Source: Pseudovirgaria hyperparasitica (lineage: Eukaryota; Ascomycota; Dothideomycetes; Acrospermales; Acrospermaceae). From it: DNA of 64,000 nucleotides. A model generated the notes under the pieces. The model was not told the origin of the DNA, did no database searches, and was given only the letters and a program-made list of their open reading frames with translations. Where the stretch lies: positions 62,001 through 126,000 of the forward strand of contig NW_022985557.1 in assembly GCF_010093815.1 (NCBI RefSeq). Direction: 5' to 3'. The stretch's first letter is position 1. Every line of letters starts with the position of its first letter. This document shows, piece after piece, positions 48,708-59,275 of this stretch. The position numbers and the translations under genes were made by a program.

Positions 48708-49526
48708 CGAGTTGATACGTGGACGCCCAAAACATGTGGAGGGTGGAAAGGGACCACTAGGAAAGGGCGCCGATGGAAGAGCAGAAGGGACGGAACAGCA
48801 TTGTGGCACCGGAGCCAATCAAAAGCGTGTCTAGGAGAGGTGTATCTTGGAATACGTCAAGCCTGGATCGATTGGGCGCCTGTGGTGCAGGGCAAGGTTG
48901 TGCAACGCCCTCCAGGCAAGACCTTCCCGAATAGACCAGCTGTGTACGCTCAGTCTTTTCTCGCGACACAGTCGCCGGTTTGTGTCGGGTAGCACGGTCG
49001 GATAGACTGCGAGCATCCCGGACGCGACGTTCGTAGCAAAGATAGCTTGGGTGCACAGTACACGGATATCCTTGATGACAGGCGGTTGGAGCATATGCAG
49101 ATTCCCGTGGCCGTGCTCCCTCGAATTGAAAGTGTTCACGCGATATGTGGCGTCTGCGTATCTGCACGTTGCAGCGTCTCGTAAGATGGTTGCTAGGTCG
49201 CAAGGCTATTATTATTGAGCAGTCCTGGCATGGTGTCGAGTAGAAATGATGACTGGTTTCCAGCATAGTGGTTTGGAGCGCGTCATGCAAGCTTTGTGAT
49301 GAGGGCATGCCCGGGCCGGAAGAGCCACTGGCAGCGCAGCGGATCCAGCGGGATGTAGGGACCCCCAGCTGCCTAGGACCGCCCCGAAACCGCGAACAGC
49401 GTACATCCTGGATAGAATGAGTGGTTCGGCGGGAGCGTCATGGTTCTCGTGCGTGCGTCTGGCTGATCTTCGCCGATTGCCGGAGAGCCACAAGTTTTAC
49501 CTCGAGTGCAGCAGAGTGGTGGCGAA

Positions 49527-49585
49527 AGGGGGGAGGGGGAGGGGGAGGGGGAGGGTGGAGGATGGAGGATGGAGGAGACAGGGAG
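49527..49585. repeat. G-rich (GGGGGA)n tract
   Basis: Runs of four to six G separated by single A, changing into GGATGGA units. Four or more adjacent G-runs on one strand make a G-quadruplex possible. Non-coding. Confidence 0.85.
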
Positions 49586-51206
49586 TGTGTCGCGCCGATG
49601 AATATCCTGGCGGGCATGTGGAGTTTGTACCTCGCTGTGCTCACGGCGACAAACATAGCAACGCAACGGGTCGCAAAGCCCTGGTCAAAGGAACACTTGA
49701 CGTGAAGAGTTTGCACCTGAGCGTGGATGCGTGGACGAGTGGCTGCTTGTCTCTGTCCAGCACGCACGCTGTGTCGCGCGGTGCTACGCTCGGCAATCGA
49801 GAATCGTTGAGAGGCGTGCGTAGTGGAAGAGATCTCTGGCTGTGCAGAGTCAGACAGCAGACACTAATTAGACACGGTACAGCAGAGACCAGATACTAGA
49901 GACCAGATAGCAGACAGACATACGACGAGCATTTGGATTGCATATTCTGTTTGAGGCGTGCTGACCGCTGGCCAATGACGGCGGCTGAGTCTGACTGCAT
50001 ATCCGGATATTCCTTCTTCAATTCTGAGGTTGACTGATGCATGCTAATGGATCCATACCTAGCCTATCCTCCTCGGCCTTATTTACCCCACGACTTTGAA
50101 CGAAGGATGGGCAAACGGTTATCCCACACTTGTTGATTGCTGGTAGACTGACTGCGCTAAAAAAAATGGAAGGCTACCATGAGATGAGAGTCCCATCGTT
50201 ATCTTCTTTGGAAAGCATTTAATTAGCCTGCCAAGGACCGTGGGTAGATTTAAGGCATGCAGGCCATGTCATGCCACATTCACAAGCTTTGAGTGAAGCT
50301 CGTTGCGACATGGAGTGAGATATAATATTATGCGCATACTAAGTAGTCCATAGTATAGTCGCAAAGTACTATTATGGAATGGATGGTCGAATGATTACAG
50401 CGCTGGACTGAAGTAATTAGTAGTATCGGGTAAACAAAGGGAATGGGAATGCCGGGTGGGGCCAGGGTCCCGCCATTGTGCCTGGTCTCCCTCCCGTACT
50501 TCTCCCGTTTTCCCGTTCCCCGTTCCCCGTTTCCCGTGTCTCCGGCGACGTTTTAACTTTGAATGATGGCGGGACTATGTATGTAATTAGGAGAGGAGAA
50601 TTGGGGCGTCTGGCATGAGCATGAGATGATCCCGCACCCGTCAGCCGAGTGCGGGCGTATCCGGTGCTTACTAGTGTAAGAGCGTCGCGCTATGGTCAAG
50701 GAAATTCCTCCGATTGCTCGACCATTTTCCTGTGCGCTGGCAAGCCTGCAGCTCCATGACTGGGGGTGCTGTGGGGAACGACCTGGAAAAAGCTTGCGTT
50801 CTGCAGTGCAGTTGGATTAGTGTGCAGAAGGGGGAAGAGGACCATTCACTCTGAGCTTGTGTGGGCGCGGCATTGAGGGATGGATTGTTTGGTGCCTTAG
50901 TCTTAGTATCACGGACAGATGGCTAGTATCACTCGCACATACGATACATGCTGGATGCGTGTCGACGTCAGTAATACCGTCAGAAGAAGGCTCCATGGAT
51001 GCAATACGAGCTGGCATTGCTCCAACTTCGGTACTCCTGCATCTTTCACTTTCTCACTCTAAACTCTCTTGTCTTTCTCACTCACTCTCGCTTTCACTCG
51101 CACTCACTCTCCGCCTCACTCTCTATCTCTCACATCTGCCCGGCGGCGGACCAAGGACCAAGCAATTGTCCGCAATCGTTCCACACGAACACCTAAGCAA
51201 ACCCAC

Positions 51207-51236
51207 TCACGGTCACGGTCACGGTCACGGTCACGG
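51207..51236. repeat. TCACGG hexamer repeat, 5 copies
   Basis: Five perfect copies of TCACGG, followed by CTGTGG. It does not match a known telomere unit. Confidence 0.9.
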
Positions 51237-52208
51237 CTGTGGTTACGTGACCTTTGCTGCCAAAAAAATCTCCAGGTCGCACCCAGCTCCACGGCCGCCC
51301 CACAGGTGGTCGACTGCATGAGCGGCAAGTCTAGCGATGCTGAAAGACGATTTGTCGCCGTCCTCGTGAGCATTGAGAACTGGAGTTCAGGTGCAACGAA
51401 GGCCTCGCCGTTTCGAAACCAGCGGGCTCTGCGGCGCCCAAGAGGTGTAGCAGAACGGATTCGTACCTGAGAGCCTCTTATTGAAGACTCCACACCTCAA
51501 ATCCCCAAGCCCGGGTGCTGGAGCAAGCCCTCGCGTTAGGTGTATTGGTGGTGTGCTGGGATGGAAAGGGGGGGCGTGTGTTGTTGCACGAGAGCACGAA
51601 GACGACATTCTCATCTCTTCCCACGGACGTGGTTCTTCACATACTAAAGTCGGCCCTTCATCTCTCTCGCTCCATGGATGATCGAGGTGAGCTACAGAAG
51701 TCCTGCTGCTGCCCTCTACCCGGTTCCTGTCGTGTACCTGCAAGAAATTGAGAGACCAGACCACTGAACGGTCTGCAGTCTGGTTGCTTGCTTGCGTGCG
51801 TGGTGGTTGCTTTAGCTGCCTTCTTTTGCCAGCAGATCCCGTTTCTCAGAGACAGATTATCATTGTCTTCGTCTTGGGATCCTCATCCTCGTCGGCCTCC
51901 TTGCTTGTCCCTAACTCCCACCACCTCGTCATCTAGCTTCATCCTCGTCGGCCCTGTCCCTGCAAGCACGTAGAGACGCTGCACGCGAGTGGACTTGTCA
52001 ACGCAACTCGACTGCTACTTATCATCGCAGATCGCCGTTTGTCGTCCTGGGTGTCGGAATCTTGGATCCAGAACATCGTGTGTGTGTGTGTGTGCGCCGC
52101 GTGTGGTTGCGAACAGCCCGACGACTGACCGGGTTGGGCTTTGATAGATCGATTATACGGAACGAAGCACACAATAACAACAACAACACCAACACACATA
52201 CATACACA

Positions 52209-54666
52209 ATGCTTCAGCACTTCCCGTCGACGTACTCGGGGCAGCAACATCACCCTCATCCTCATCAACATCATCACCACCGTCACCATACACAGCAGCA
52301 TTCACAGCACCAGCATTACTCGGAAGCAGCGCTGGCATCCTCGTTGTATGGGACAAGTCCAACGGGGTCAGTGCAGCAGAATAATAGCAGAGGAGGAGGA
52401 GGAGGATTAGCGTTTCGGGGGGCCACCACCACTAATCCCGCAGAGCTTCCCGGCGCGTCTCATGCCCATTCAGCGGCAGCTTTAGGCGCCCGCACTCACG
52501 GTCAAACCGCCCAAACCGCCCAAACTCTGCCTCACTCGCTGCCCCATCATCACCAGCAGCAGCAGCACCAACAGCACCAGCAGCAACAGCCCCCGCAGCA
52601 GCACCACCACCACTACGGGCAGCAACAGCAGCAACAGCAGCAGCACCACCACCACCACCTCAACACCACCGCCCTCCTCCCTCATCATCTTCAGCATCCC
52701 GCCCCACCCTCCTCCCTCTCTCTCCCCTCTTCTTCCGCCCTCGTCCCCCACTTCAACTCTCAATCCCACCAGCTCCTCCATCTTCATCACCAGCACCACC
52801 ACAACAACAACCTCGACCACAGCCGCTCTCTCTCACATGCTGTTGACACCATGGCCGACGACCAGCAGCAGCAGCAGCAGTACTCTGAGCAGGATCTTGC
52901 CAATCTTCAGAAGCTCTCTGCTCAGTATGAGCCTGAGATCACGGTGCGTTCTGCTTCTTCCACGTCCTAACCCTTCATCGCTACCATGCCACCATCGTCG
53001 TTGAAGCTGACTTTCTACCTTTGTAGGGGCCAATGGTGAGCAAGAGACTGTCCACCACGTCCATCACCTCCGAATATGCCAATGCAGACCCTGTCTATCA
53101 GACAAAGACTGCTGTAAGTTGCGTTGTTTGCCTCGTCTACGTCAAGCGTGGAGTTACTGCCCCAAGCTTCTTCACTCTCGACCTGTTGCCAATACGATCC
53201 GTCAACTAACAAATCCCTAGGCTCTTCCGCAGAAGTTTCACGAGTATCGGACTGTTCGTGGCGATGGTCACTGTGGCTGGAGAGGTAATCACTTCCTGAC
53301 CAATGCTGCTGCTGCAGTCTCGTGAACATGGGCTGATCATCCTGCTTACAGCCGTGGCCTTCACCTACTTCGAGACCCTCCAACGCCTTGGAGACTTGGG
53401 CAAGTTTGATGAGGAACTCGCAAGAATAAGCTCCATGCGCAACCTGCTCGAGCATTCTGGCTACGATAGGTATATGTGGGAGGACTTTGAGGCAGAGACA
53501 CTTGAATGCCTCCAACGCACACGTGATGCCGTCTCCACCAATGACGATGGACTTGCTCTCTTGAATACCTTCAACGATGAAAGCATGTCCATGAGCATCA
53601 TCACACATCTCAAGGTACCTTTCCTTCTCCGCCACTTGTGCACACATCCTGCAAAAATTCAGCCTCTGACTCGCCCTAGCTTCTCGCAAGTTCGTGGATG
53701 AAGACGCATGTTGCTGACTTCGAGCCTTATCTGGACAACATGACAGTTCCAGAATACTGTTCAAATCATCTCGACCCAGTTCAGAGCGAAATGGACGATA
53801 TGAGCCTCAATGCTCTCTACTCCATCCTGGTCAAGCCTGCTGGTATTAACTTGGAGGTCATGTACCTTGATCGCTCCATTGGCTCAGAGATCAACACACA
53901 TCGCTTCGAGGTCGACGGCGACGTTAGCGGTCCCGTGATACACCTCTTATACAGACCGTAAGTTTTTCGCGCATCCATTGTTCGATATAGAACTACGCTG
54001 AATAGACCTAGTGGTCACTACGATATTCTATATAGAATTCCTCCTCAGCATGGAGTTTCTCAGGCGCCGCTTGTGCCTCAGTCAGACGTCTACGTTGGCT
54101 TGATGAGTCGGCATGATCAGTTCATCCCCAGACACCAAGGTGGGCCCGATGTGCTCACATTACTTCCTGGCATGAGTGGACCGAGCTATATGCAAGGCGG
54201 ATGTTGGGGCCAGAATGTCGATTTCACACCATCTCCAGTGTCTGCAATTCCCGGTAGCTATATGCAGCCATTGCCATCATACAATGCTCCACCTCCAACC
54301 CCCTCGACGCCATCTGTTCCACATGCACAAGACTATGCATTGCCACCGATATCTGCGGCTGGTCTTCAATCTTCCATGGAGCTCCCCTTGAGAGGCAACA
54401 TGAGTAATGGGGGTCCGTTTCGTCCGTCGATGTACACCTTCGATGGCATGTTTGGAGGCATGCCACCGCCAACATCAACATGTCAGACCTCCATATTTCG
54501 CAAGTAAGTAACCCTCGTTTGTTCTCTCTGTCCATCAAGGCTTATATCGACCAGCTCACACTTCAACACTGCGCATTACCTGAATCCAGAATTTGAGCCA
54601 GAGCAATGGGATCCTTCTCAAGAATATGCTACAACCAACAGCCATCGAGTCAAGCAAAAGCCATAG
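52209..54666 (+). CDS. Otubain-family deubiquitinase (peptidase C65), possible His/Gln-rich extension
   Basis: A cysteine protease that removes ubiquitin, of the OTUB1 type. The catalytic core starts at about 52851 (MADDQQQQQQYSEQDLANL). Seven exons end at 52943, 53113, 53284, 53614, 53957, 54503 and 54666, and give 462 residues from there. RGDGHCGWRAVAFTYFETL holds the active Asp and Cys. The C-terminal GPVIHLLYRPGHYDILY holds the catalytic His, and FRNSHFNTAHYLNPEFEPEQW is the conserved end. An in-frame ATG at 52209 would add 214 residues rich in His, Gln and Ser (CAG/CAC/CAT runs). Whether this is translated or is leader sequence cannot be decided. A Pro/Ser/Tyr-rich insert of about 130 residues lies before the last motif. 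Confidence 0.9.
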
Positions 54667-54858
54667 CACATGGTGTGAATATCTTGGTCTTGCCATTTCA
54701 CGCTAGAGCCAACAACATACACCCTCTGTTTGAGCAGCACGTTCTCGCCTATTCTCAACAGGTTTCGGTCCACATTGATTCAAAGAACTCACACAAAGTC
54801 GGATACACGACCTCACAATCTCTTTCCACATCATTAACCTATCAACATCATTAGCGGC

Positions 54859-55883
54859 ATGTTATCTCGCTTCTGGAATCGCCTGTCAGTCCCCTCAAAT
54901 GCCTCAGCTCATGAGAGCGGCGATCAATCCACTATCACCTCGGTTCCCCTGTCACGACGTCACGACCCTACAGAAGACTTATTTGCCTCAAGGTACCCTA
55001 GCATCGACATCAATTACCTATTCATCACTCTATCGAATGCTACTAAAGCCGGTAATATCACGCCTCACACTTCATCATGCCTTATCGCCCATATCGGTCA
55101 TCACATTTTGCGGTACCTTCAGCCGTCCCGTTCCGTCCCGTTCCTGGACAAACACATCAGCTCAAATGCGCTCTTAACATTTTCTTTGATCTTCTTTCAC
55201 TTTTACATCTGCATTTTAGCGCGACGGAGCTCTGGCGCTGCGTTTTTCAAGGCAGTTTTTTTTAATCGAAAACATCGCATTCCGACCTCCAAACTGCTCC
55301 TTTGTCTCATGGCAATAGACACTGGATTTGTGTTTTCGCCCTTCGTGCTCTTCCGGGCCTGTCTATTCCGGCTTTGGCCCTCTCAGGTCCTAAAATATGG
55401 GTATTCGGTGCGCAGAGCGGTATGCGAGGAGTGTGAGTGGAGTGTATGAATGGAATCGCGTGAATGTGGAGGGAACATGTATGAGGGGCCACGCAAAGCC
55501 TCGGTTTCGGTTCTTATGTGGTAGCACCACTAATTGGATATGCAATGATATATCCCTGGCGACACCTCGCTCTGCTGCTTGATGTCATGCGTGCTCTAGT
55601 GAGGGTGTATGGGACGGAGATGTTGACGCAGAACGCCGCAGATCTTACTCAAACACGTGTTTCGCTCAATCGCTATTGTCTCAATCAGCCCCCTCCGGCG
55701 ACATCGGTCATCTACGAGTTGATGACACAATCTTGGTCAAATACTGGACTTGATTTTGCCATGCAAGGGATACCACCTCGCCCTCCTGACGTCCAAGCTG
55801 ACATAAATACGTGCACAAGTGTCGAAAAGACAATTTATATCTTGCAAGATGGCAGTCGGGGCTCGCAGAGTTGGTTTATGTGA
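54859..55883 (+). CDS. Predicted membrane protein of unknown function
   Basis: Not recognised. A two-exon model (54859-55432 and 55525-55883) uses a consensus GTGAGT donor and GTAG acceptor in phase and gives 310 residues. Hydrophobic segments are LLTFSLIFFHFYICILA (about 110-127), LLCLMAIDTGFVFSPFVLF (about 150-170) and PLIGYAMIYPWRHLALLLD (about 193-213). The C-terminal 100 residues are soluble. The N-terminal 70 are polar, with no signal peptide. Without the intron the first frame stops at 55449. It starts only about 190 bases past the otubain stop on the same strand. It could be a fast-evolving lineage gene or a decaying one. Confidence 0.4.
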
Positions 55884-56283
55884 CTCAGAAGAGCACTATT
55901 ACATATCGGACTGCTATAGTCAAAATCAGAACTCGGAGCACTCGTGTGTCCACGAAGTCTTCAAAAATAGCACGGCTGTTTCCTAGGTCTGTAACGAATA
56001 TAATTGCGATTAAATAGATACTAACGAAAGAATATATATAAGTAGAGAGTGTGGGTGCTTTAAAACAGTGAAGGATCTTCCGTTGCATCGAAACCTAGGT
56101 CTCAATGCAGTGAGAGAATCATCCACGTTGCCAGCTTTACAGTGTTTCCAAAGTCTTCTTGGGTCATTCCCCGTCACACTTCACATTCCTTGTTCCGGCG
56201 TAGCGTCCTATCTCAGTAGCGATGATGGTGCGAGTAGTCCGGGGTTGGTTTGTCTGGAATGGGGAGTTTTAGATGGCAGGCTT
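55884..56283. other. Intergenic, convergent 3' ends
   Basis: 400 bases between the orphan membrane protein stop and the secreted protein stop. AT-rich toward 56000-56060. Nothing else is seen. Confidence 0.5.
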
Positions 56284-56952
56284 CTAAACCGCCTTGAGCG
56301 AATAGGAAAAGAAAGACTGAGGCAAGTGCTCCTGCCTCCCACCGGCACTGTAGTAGGTAGCAAAGCTGCTGGTCCCATGGTTCTCCAGCCGGGCAGCATT
56401 CGAAGCAAACTCCTCGGCCCACGTCAGCGTCAGGGACATCTTCTGGTTCGTTCTGCCGATCACGGCGTCAAACGTGGCCGTGACAATGCCGTCGACCTTG
56501 TTGACCCACGAATGGTCGATCTTGAACGGCCCAAACGAGAACGAGCCGTCGCCCTGGACGAGGTTGCCGTTGAGGTGCCCGGTCGCGCCACCGTCGTCGG
56601 TGATGTAGTGGTAGCTGATGTCCCAGACCCAGGTCGTGCCGGCGGCGATGCCGTGCAGCGCTTGCTTGAGAGCGAGCTGGATAGTCCGCTTCTGGTACGG
56701 AGAGCTGATGAGGCTGCGCTTAGCCAGTGCGGTCGTGTTCTTCTCGTCGAGCTCCAAAGCGGGGATTACTGCCGCCATTGAAGAGACTTCGAGACCTTTC
56801 TCCAGTCCGGTGGTGATGGCAGGGGCCTCGGCTTCTGGCAGTGAGTTTGGTGCATTGTCGAGCGGCTGGATGGCTGCTGCGTCGAGGGCGGCGTATGGAG
56901 CGGCTTCGGCGGCGCAAGCCAAAGCGACGACAAAGAGTGAGGAGATGCGCAT
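56284..56952 (-). CDS. Small secreted preproprotein, cysteine-free when mature
   Basis: Not a family I recognise. It is one exon of 222 residues. Residues 1-18 form a signal peptide (MRISSLFVVALACAAEAA). An Ala/Glu/Pro-rich stretch to about 78 looks like a propeptide and ends in LAKR. A second dibasic site (YQKR) follows 10 residues later; both fit Kex2 cleavage. The mature part, about 130 residues, has no cysteine and is rich in aromatic and Thr/Gly residues (TTWVWDISYHYITDDGGATG, then GSFSFGPFKIDHSWVN). This suggests a beta-rich fold. Length, secretion and lack of a known domain make an effector or a cell-surface protein possible. There is no repeat of pheromone type. Confidence 0.75.
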   Translation of the reverse strand: MRISSLFVVALACAAEAAPYAALDAAAIQPLDNAPNSLPEAEAPAITTGLEKGLEVSSMAAVIPALELDEKNTTALAKRSLISSPYQKRTIQLALKQALHGIAAGTTWVWDISYHYITDDGGATGHLNGNLVQGDGSFSFGPFKIDHSWVNKVDGIVTATFDAVIGRTNQKMSLTLTWAEEFASNAARLENHGTSSFATYYSAGGRQEHLPQSFFSYSLKAV

Positions 56953-59275
56953 TTTGAAAAGTAGGTAATGAATGTATGAACTTTATCAGATATGAGATAG
57001 GTGTAGAGAATGTTTATCGAGTACGATTTGGAGAATAAGAAAATACTCTACGGGGAATGAAGTCTTATATGTCTTTCATCAGAAACGTGCAAAGACCTAC
57101 CTGGGTCAGCTTAATTGACCAATGTTTTCCTATACGACCTTTTTACGACGGGTTTCCCAGTTTCTCTCACAATGTCACGCCGTATCCAATCTCCCTTGAA
57201 ACGTCCTTGATTCTAGGATTCTCTGTCTCTCTCTCTTTCTGTCTCTTCTAGAAATTTTGTTTCTTTTTTTTATGTGGAGTTACGGCGCCGCTAGACAGCA
57301 AGAGGAAGCCGAAGTAAACCTAACCACCCGATCCGGATCAATGGAGTAACTCCGAGAACTTGACTCTTGCCGGCCAGCCGGGTACGAGGGACACCTACCA
57401 AAGTTTGCTGTTCTACGCAGTGTTCCAGGGTGTCATGTTGGCTTGGTGAGCTGTTGGAAGATAGTGGGATAAATCACTTGCGTATTTTTAGTATAGTTAG
57501 AACCTATCAGCCTACTTGAACACGCAATGAATGTCGAAAATATGAAAGTGTTCTCTCCTCTTAGAACACAGCGTAGATCCCCGACAGATTCTTTAGTGAC
57601 TCGTTGTCGTCCATGCAAATGCTAGCATGTAAGTGCTCACGAAGACTATCATATGCCCCCTTACGTACAACGTTGATATAACCTCAAGAAGCTACCACCA
57701 TCCGCTCGACTGCCTCCAACCAGCATGCTGTAATCCGAAGGCCGCAGCAACAAAGCTGCTCCTATACCATAAAGTTAATCCCTCTACCCACAATAGACGC
57801 TTCAAGAATGCCCTAGATGACTGACACCCGTGCGGACCATCTCATAACCTTGACAAAAGAGCTGCAATTCAAATCGACATCGCACAGCTTACTCTTACAC
57901 CAATACGAGCATGTCGGTCCTTGCTTCCACCACCGCCGGTGATGCCAAATCCGGCAACTCTCTACCACACCTGTGCTGTGTTTGCTCTGCCCGGAGATTT
58001 GCTTGGCTTGAGCCTGGATGTCCAACCGACTCATCAGGCCTGAAATCTGGACAATGCGTCTCCGCCCCAATGTCTTTCTGTGAACGCCAAGCACAGGATG
58101 CAAGGATGTCTGACGATAGGTGTCGAGAAAGCTACAGTAAGTACTACGCTCTCCAGTGGAATAATGTCAAGTCACGAACTTAGTGTCTTACAAAAGCGGG
58201 GAGTTCCGTGCTTGGACTCCTTGACTACTTCTGGTGATCCGGTGGTTATCATGGATCCTTTGGTTTTACAAAGTGCTTGAAAGATTGGGTGCTGACATAT
58301 AGGGAAGGGTACACACCAGGACTGAGACATCCTACCAAGACTTTTAAGCAACCCTTCGAGTTTCGACGGACAACTGATCAAGGACGAAAGTGGCATTGAT
58401 GGACGCGTGGCGCGGTTCCAGTAGCATGAACATGCGTACACGTCTTCATATACTCAGACGGGAGATCTTGCGTATTATGGGTGGATTGTGCCGAATATCC
58501 TACCAGTCTTCTAGGGAAAACAGTCGGATCATTGACTGAGCCATTCTACAGACGGACCCTCCGCGATCCGCGTTCATCGAGACTCAAGCCCACGCTTCGA
58601 ACAGTCCACAGCTACATACGGGTACATCCTCCCTATCGAACTCTATCCTTGATAAGCGACTCTATTCTGGACCAAATATAAGCAACCTCGTCCGTCACGC
58701 TCACCTATGTATACCTCTATCAAACATGAATAAACTACCTGACTACATTCATCATATCTAAATGATGCCAAGTTGTAGTCTCAATATAACATCGGTTCGC
58801 ATGTTTGGAACATCACAACCTTGCTACCTCGACCCTGATCCACCATGCCAGTCCACTCCCTCCTCCACTGCCCATATCCAGGCCGTCGATGTCAGAGCCT
58901 GGCACAACACTGCTGGACGCTTTCCATCTCTACATGTAGTCTGATACCCGTCTGCACATTAAGCCATGATGGAACGAAGCTCTATATAGCAACCCTACAT
59001 GGGAATGTTTAACCAGACACAGATGAAAATTGAGACGTGTCAAAGACGACATCAACGTGGATGCGAATGTGCGGATGGACTTCAGACTTGACTTATGCTC
59101 GATCGATAGGAGACTATATCTGGTAAATTCTCCGAGACATCCCTTTGGACCTCTACTTAGCTGGAGATCAGAGTGCGTTATGACTGATATCCGCCTCCTG
59201 TCCTGAGAGCTTGGGCAGAGCTGAAGCCGGCCCTCGCATCGATGGGCACGAAATAATATCTACTCGAGATAAGGG
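56953..59275. other. Intergenic, no supported gene
   Basis: 2.3 kb between the secreted protein start and the NLR stop. A CT run lies at about 57222-57245. Short plus frames at 57.9-58.3 kb have somewhat protein-like composition but do not join into a model with clear splice sites. Confidence 0.45.

Larger units (their letters stand above)
48708..52208. other. Gene-poor stretch upstream of the otubain gene
   Basis: 3.5 kb without a supported gene. Frames of 90-190 codons near 48.8-49.9 kb and 51.1-51.8 kb overlap on opposite strands and show no domain. Simple repeats are frequent: the G-rich tract at 49527-49585, CCCGTT echoes at about 50505-50540, a CTCACT-rich tract at about 51055-51130, and TCACGG units at 51207-51236. 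Confidence 0.5.

Noticed and set aside
52482-52820. Val/Leu-rich minus frame near 52.6 kb
   Set aside because: Antisense reading of CAG/CAC repeats.
57911-58280. Two overlapping plus frames of 90 and 66 codons
   Set aside because: Parts look protein-like, but no splice sites join them into one frame and no family is recognised.
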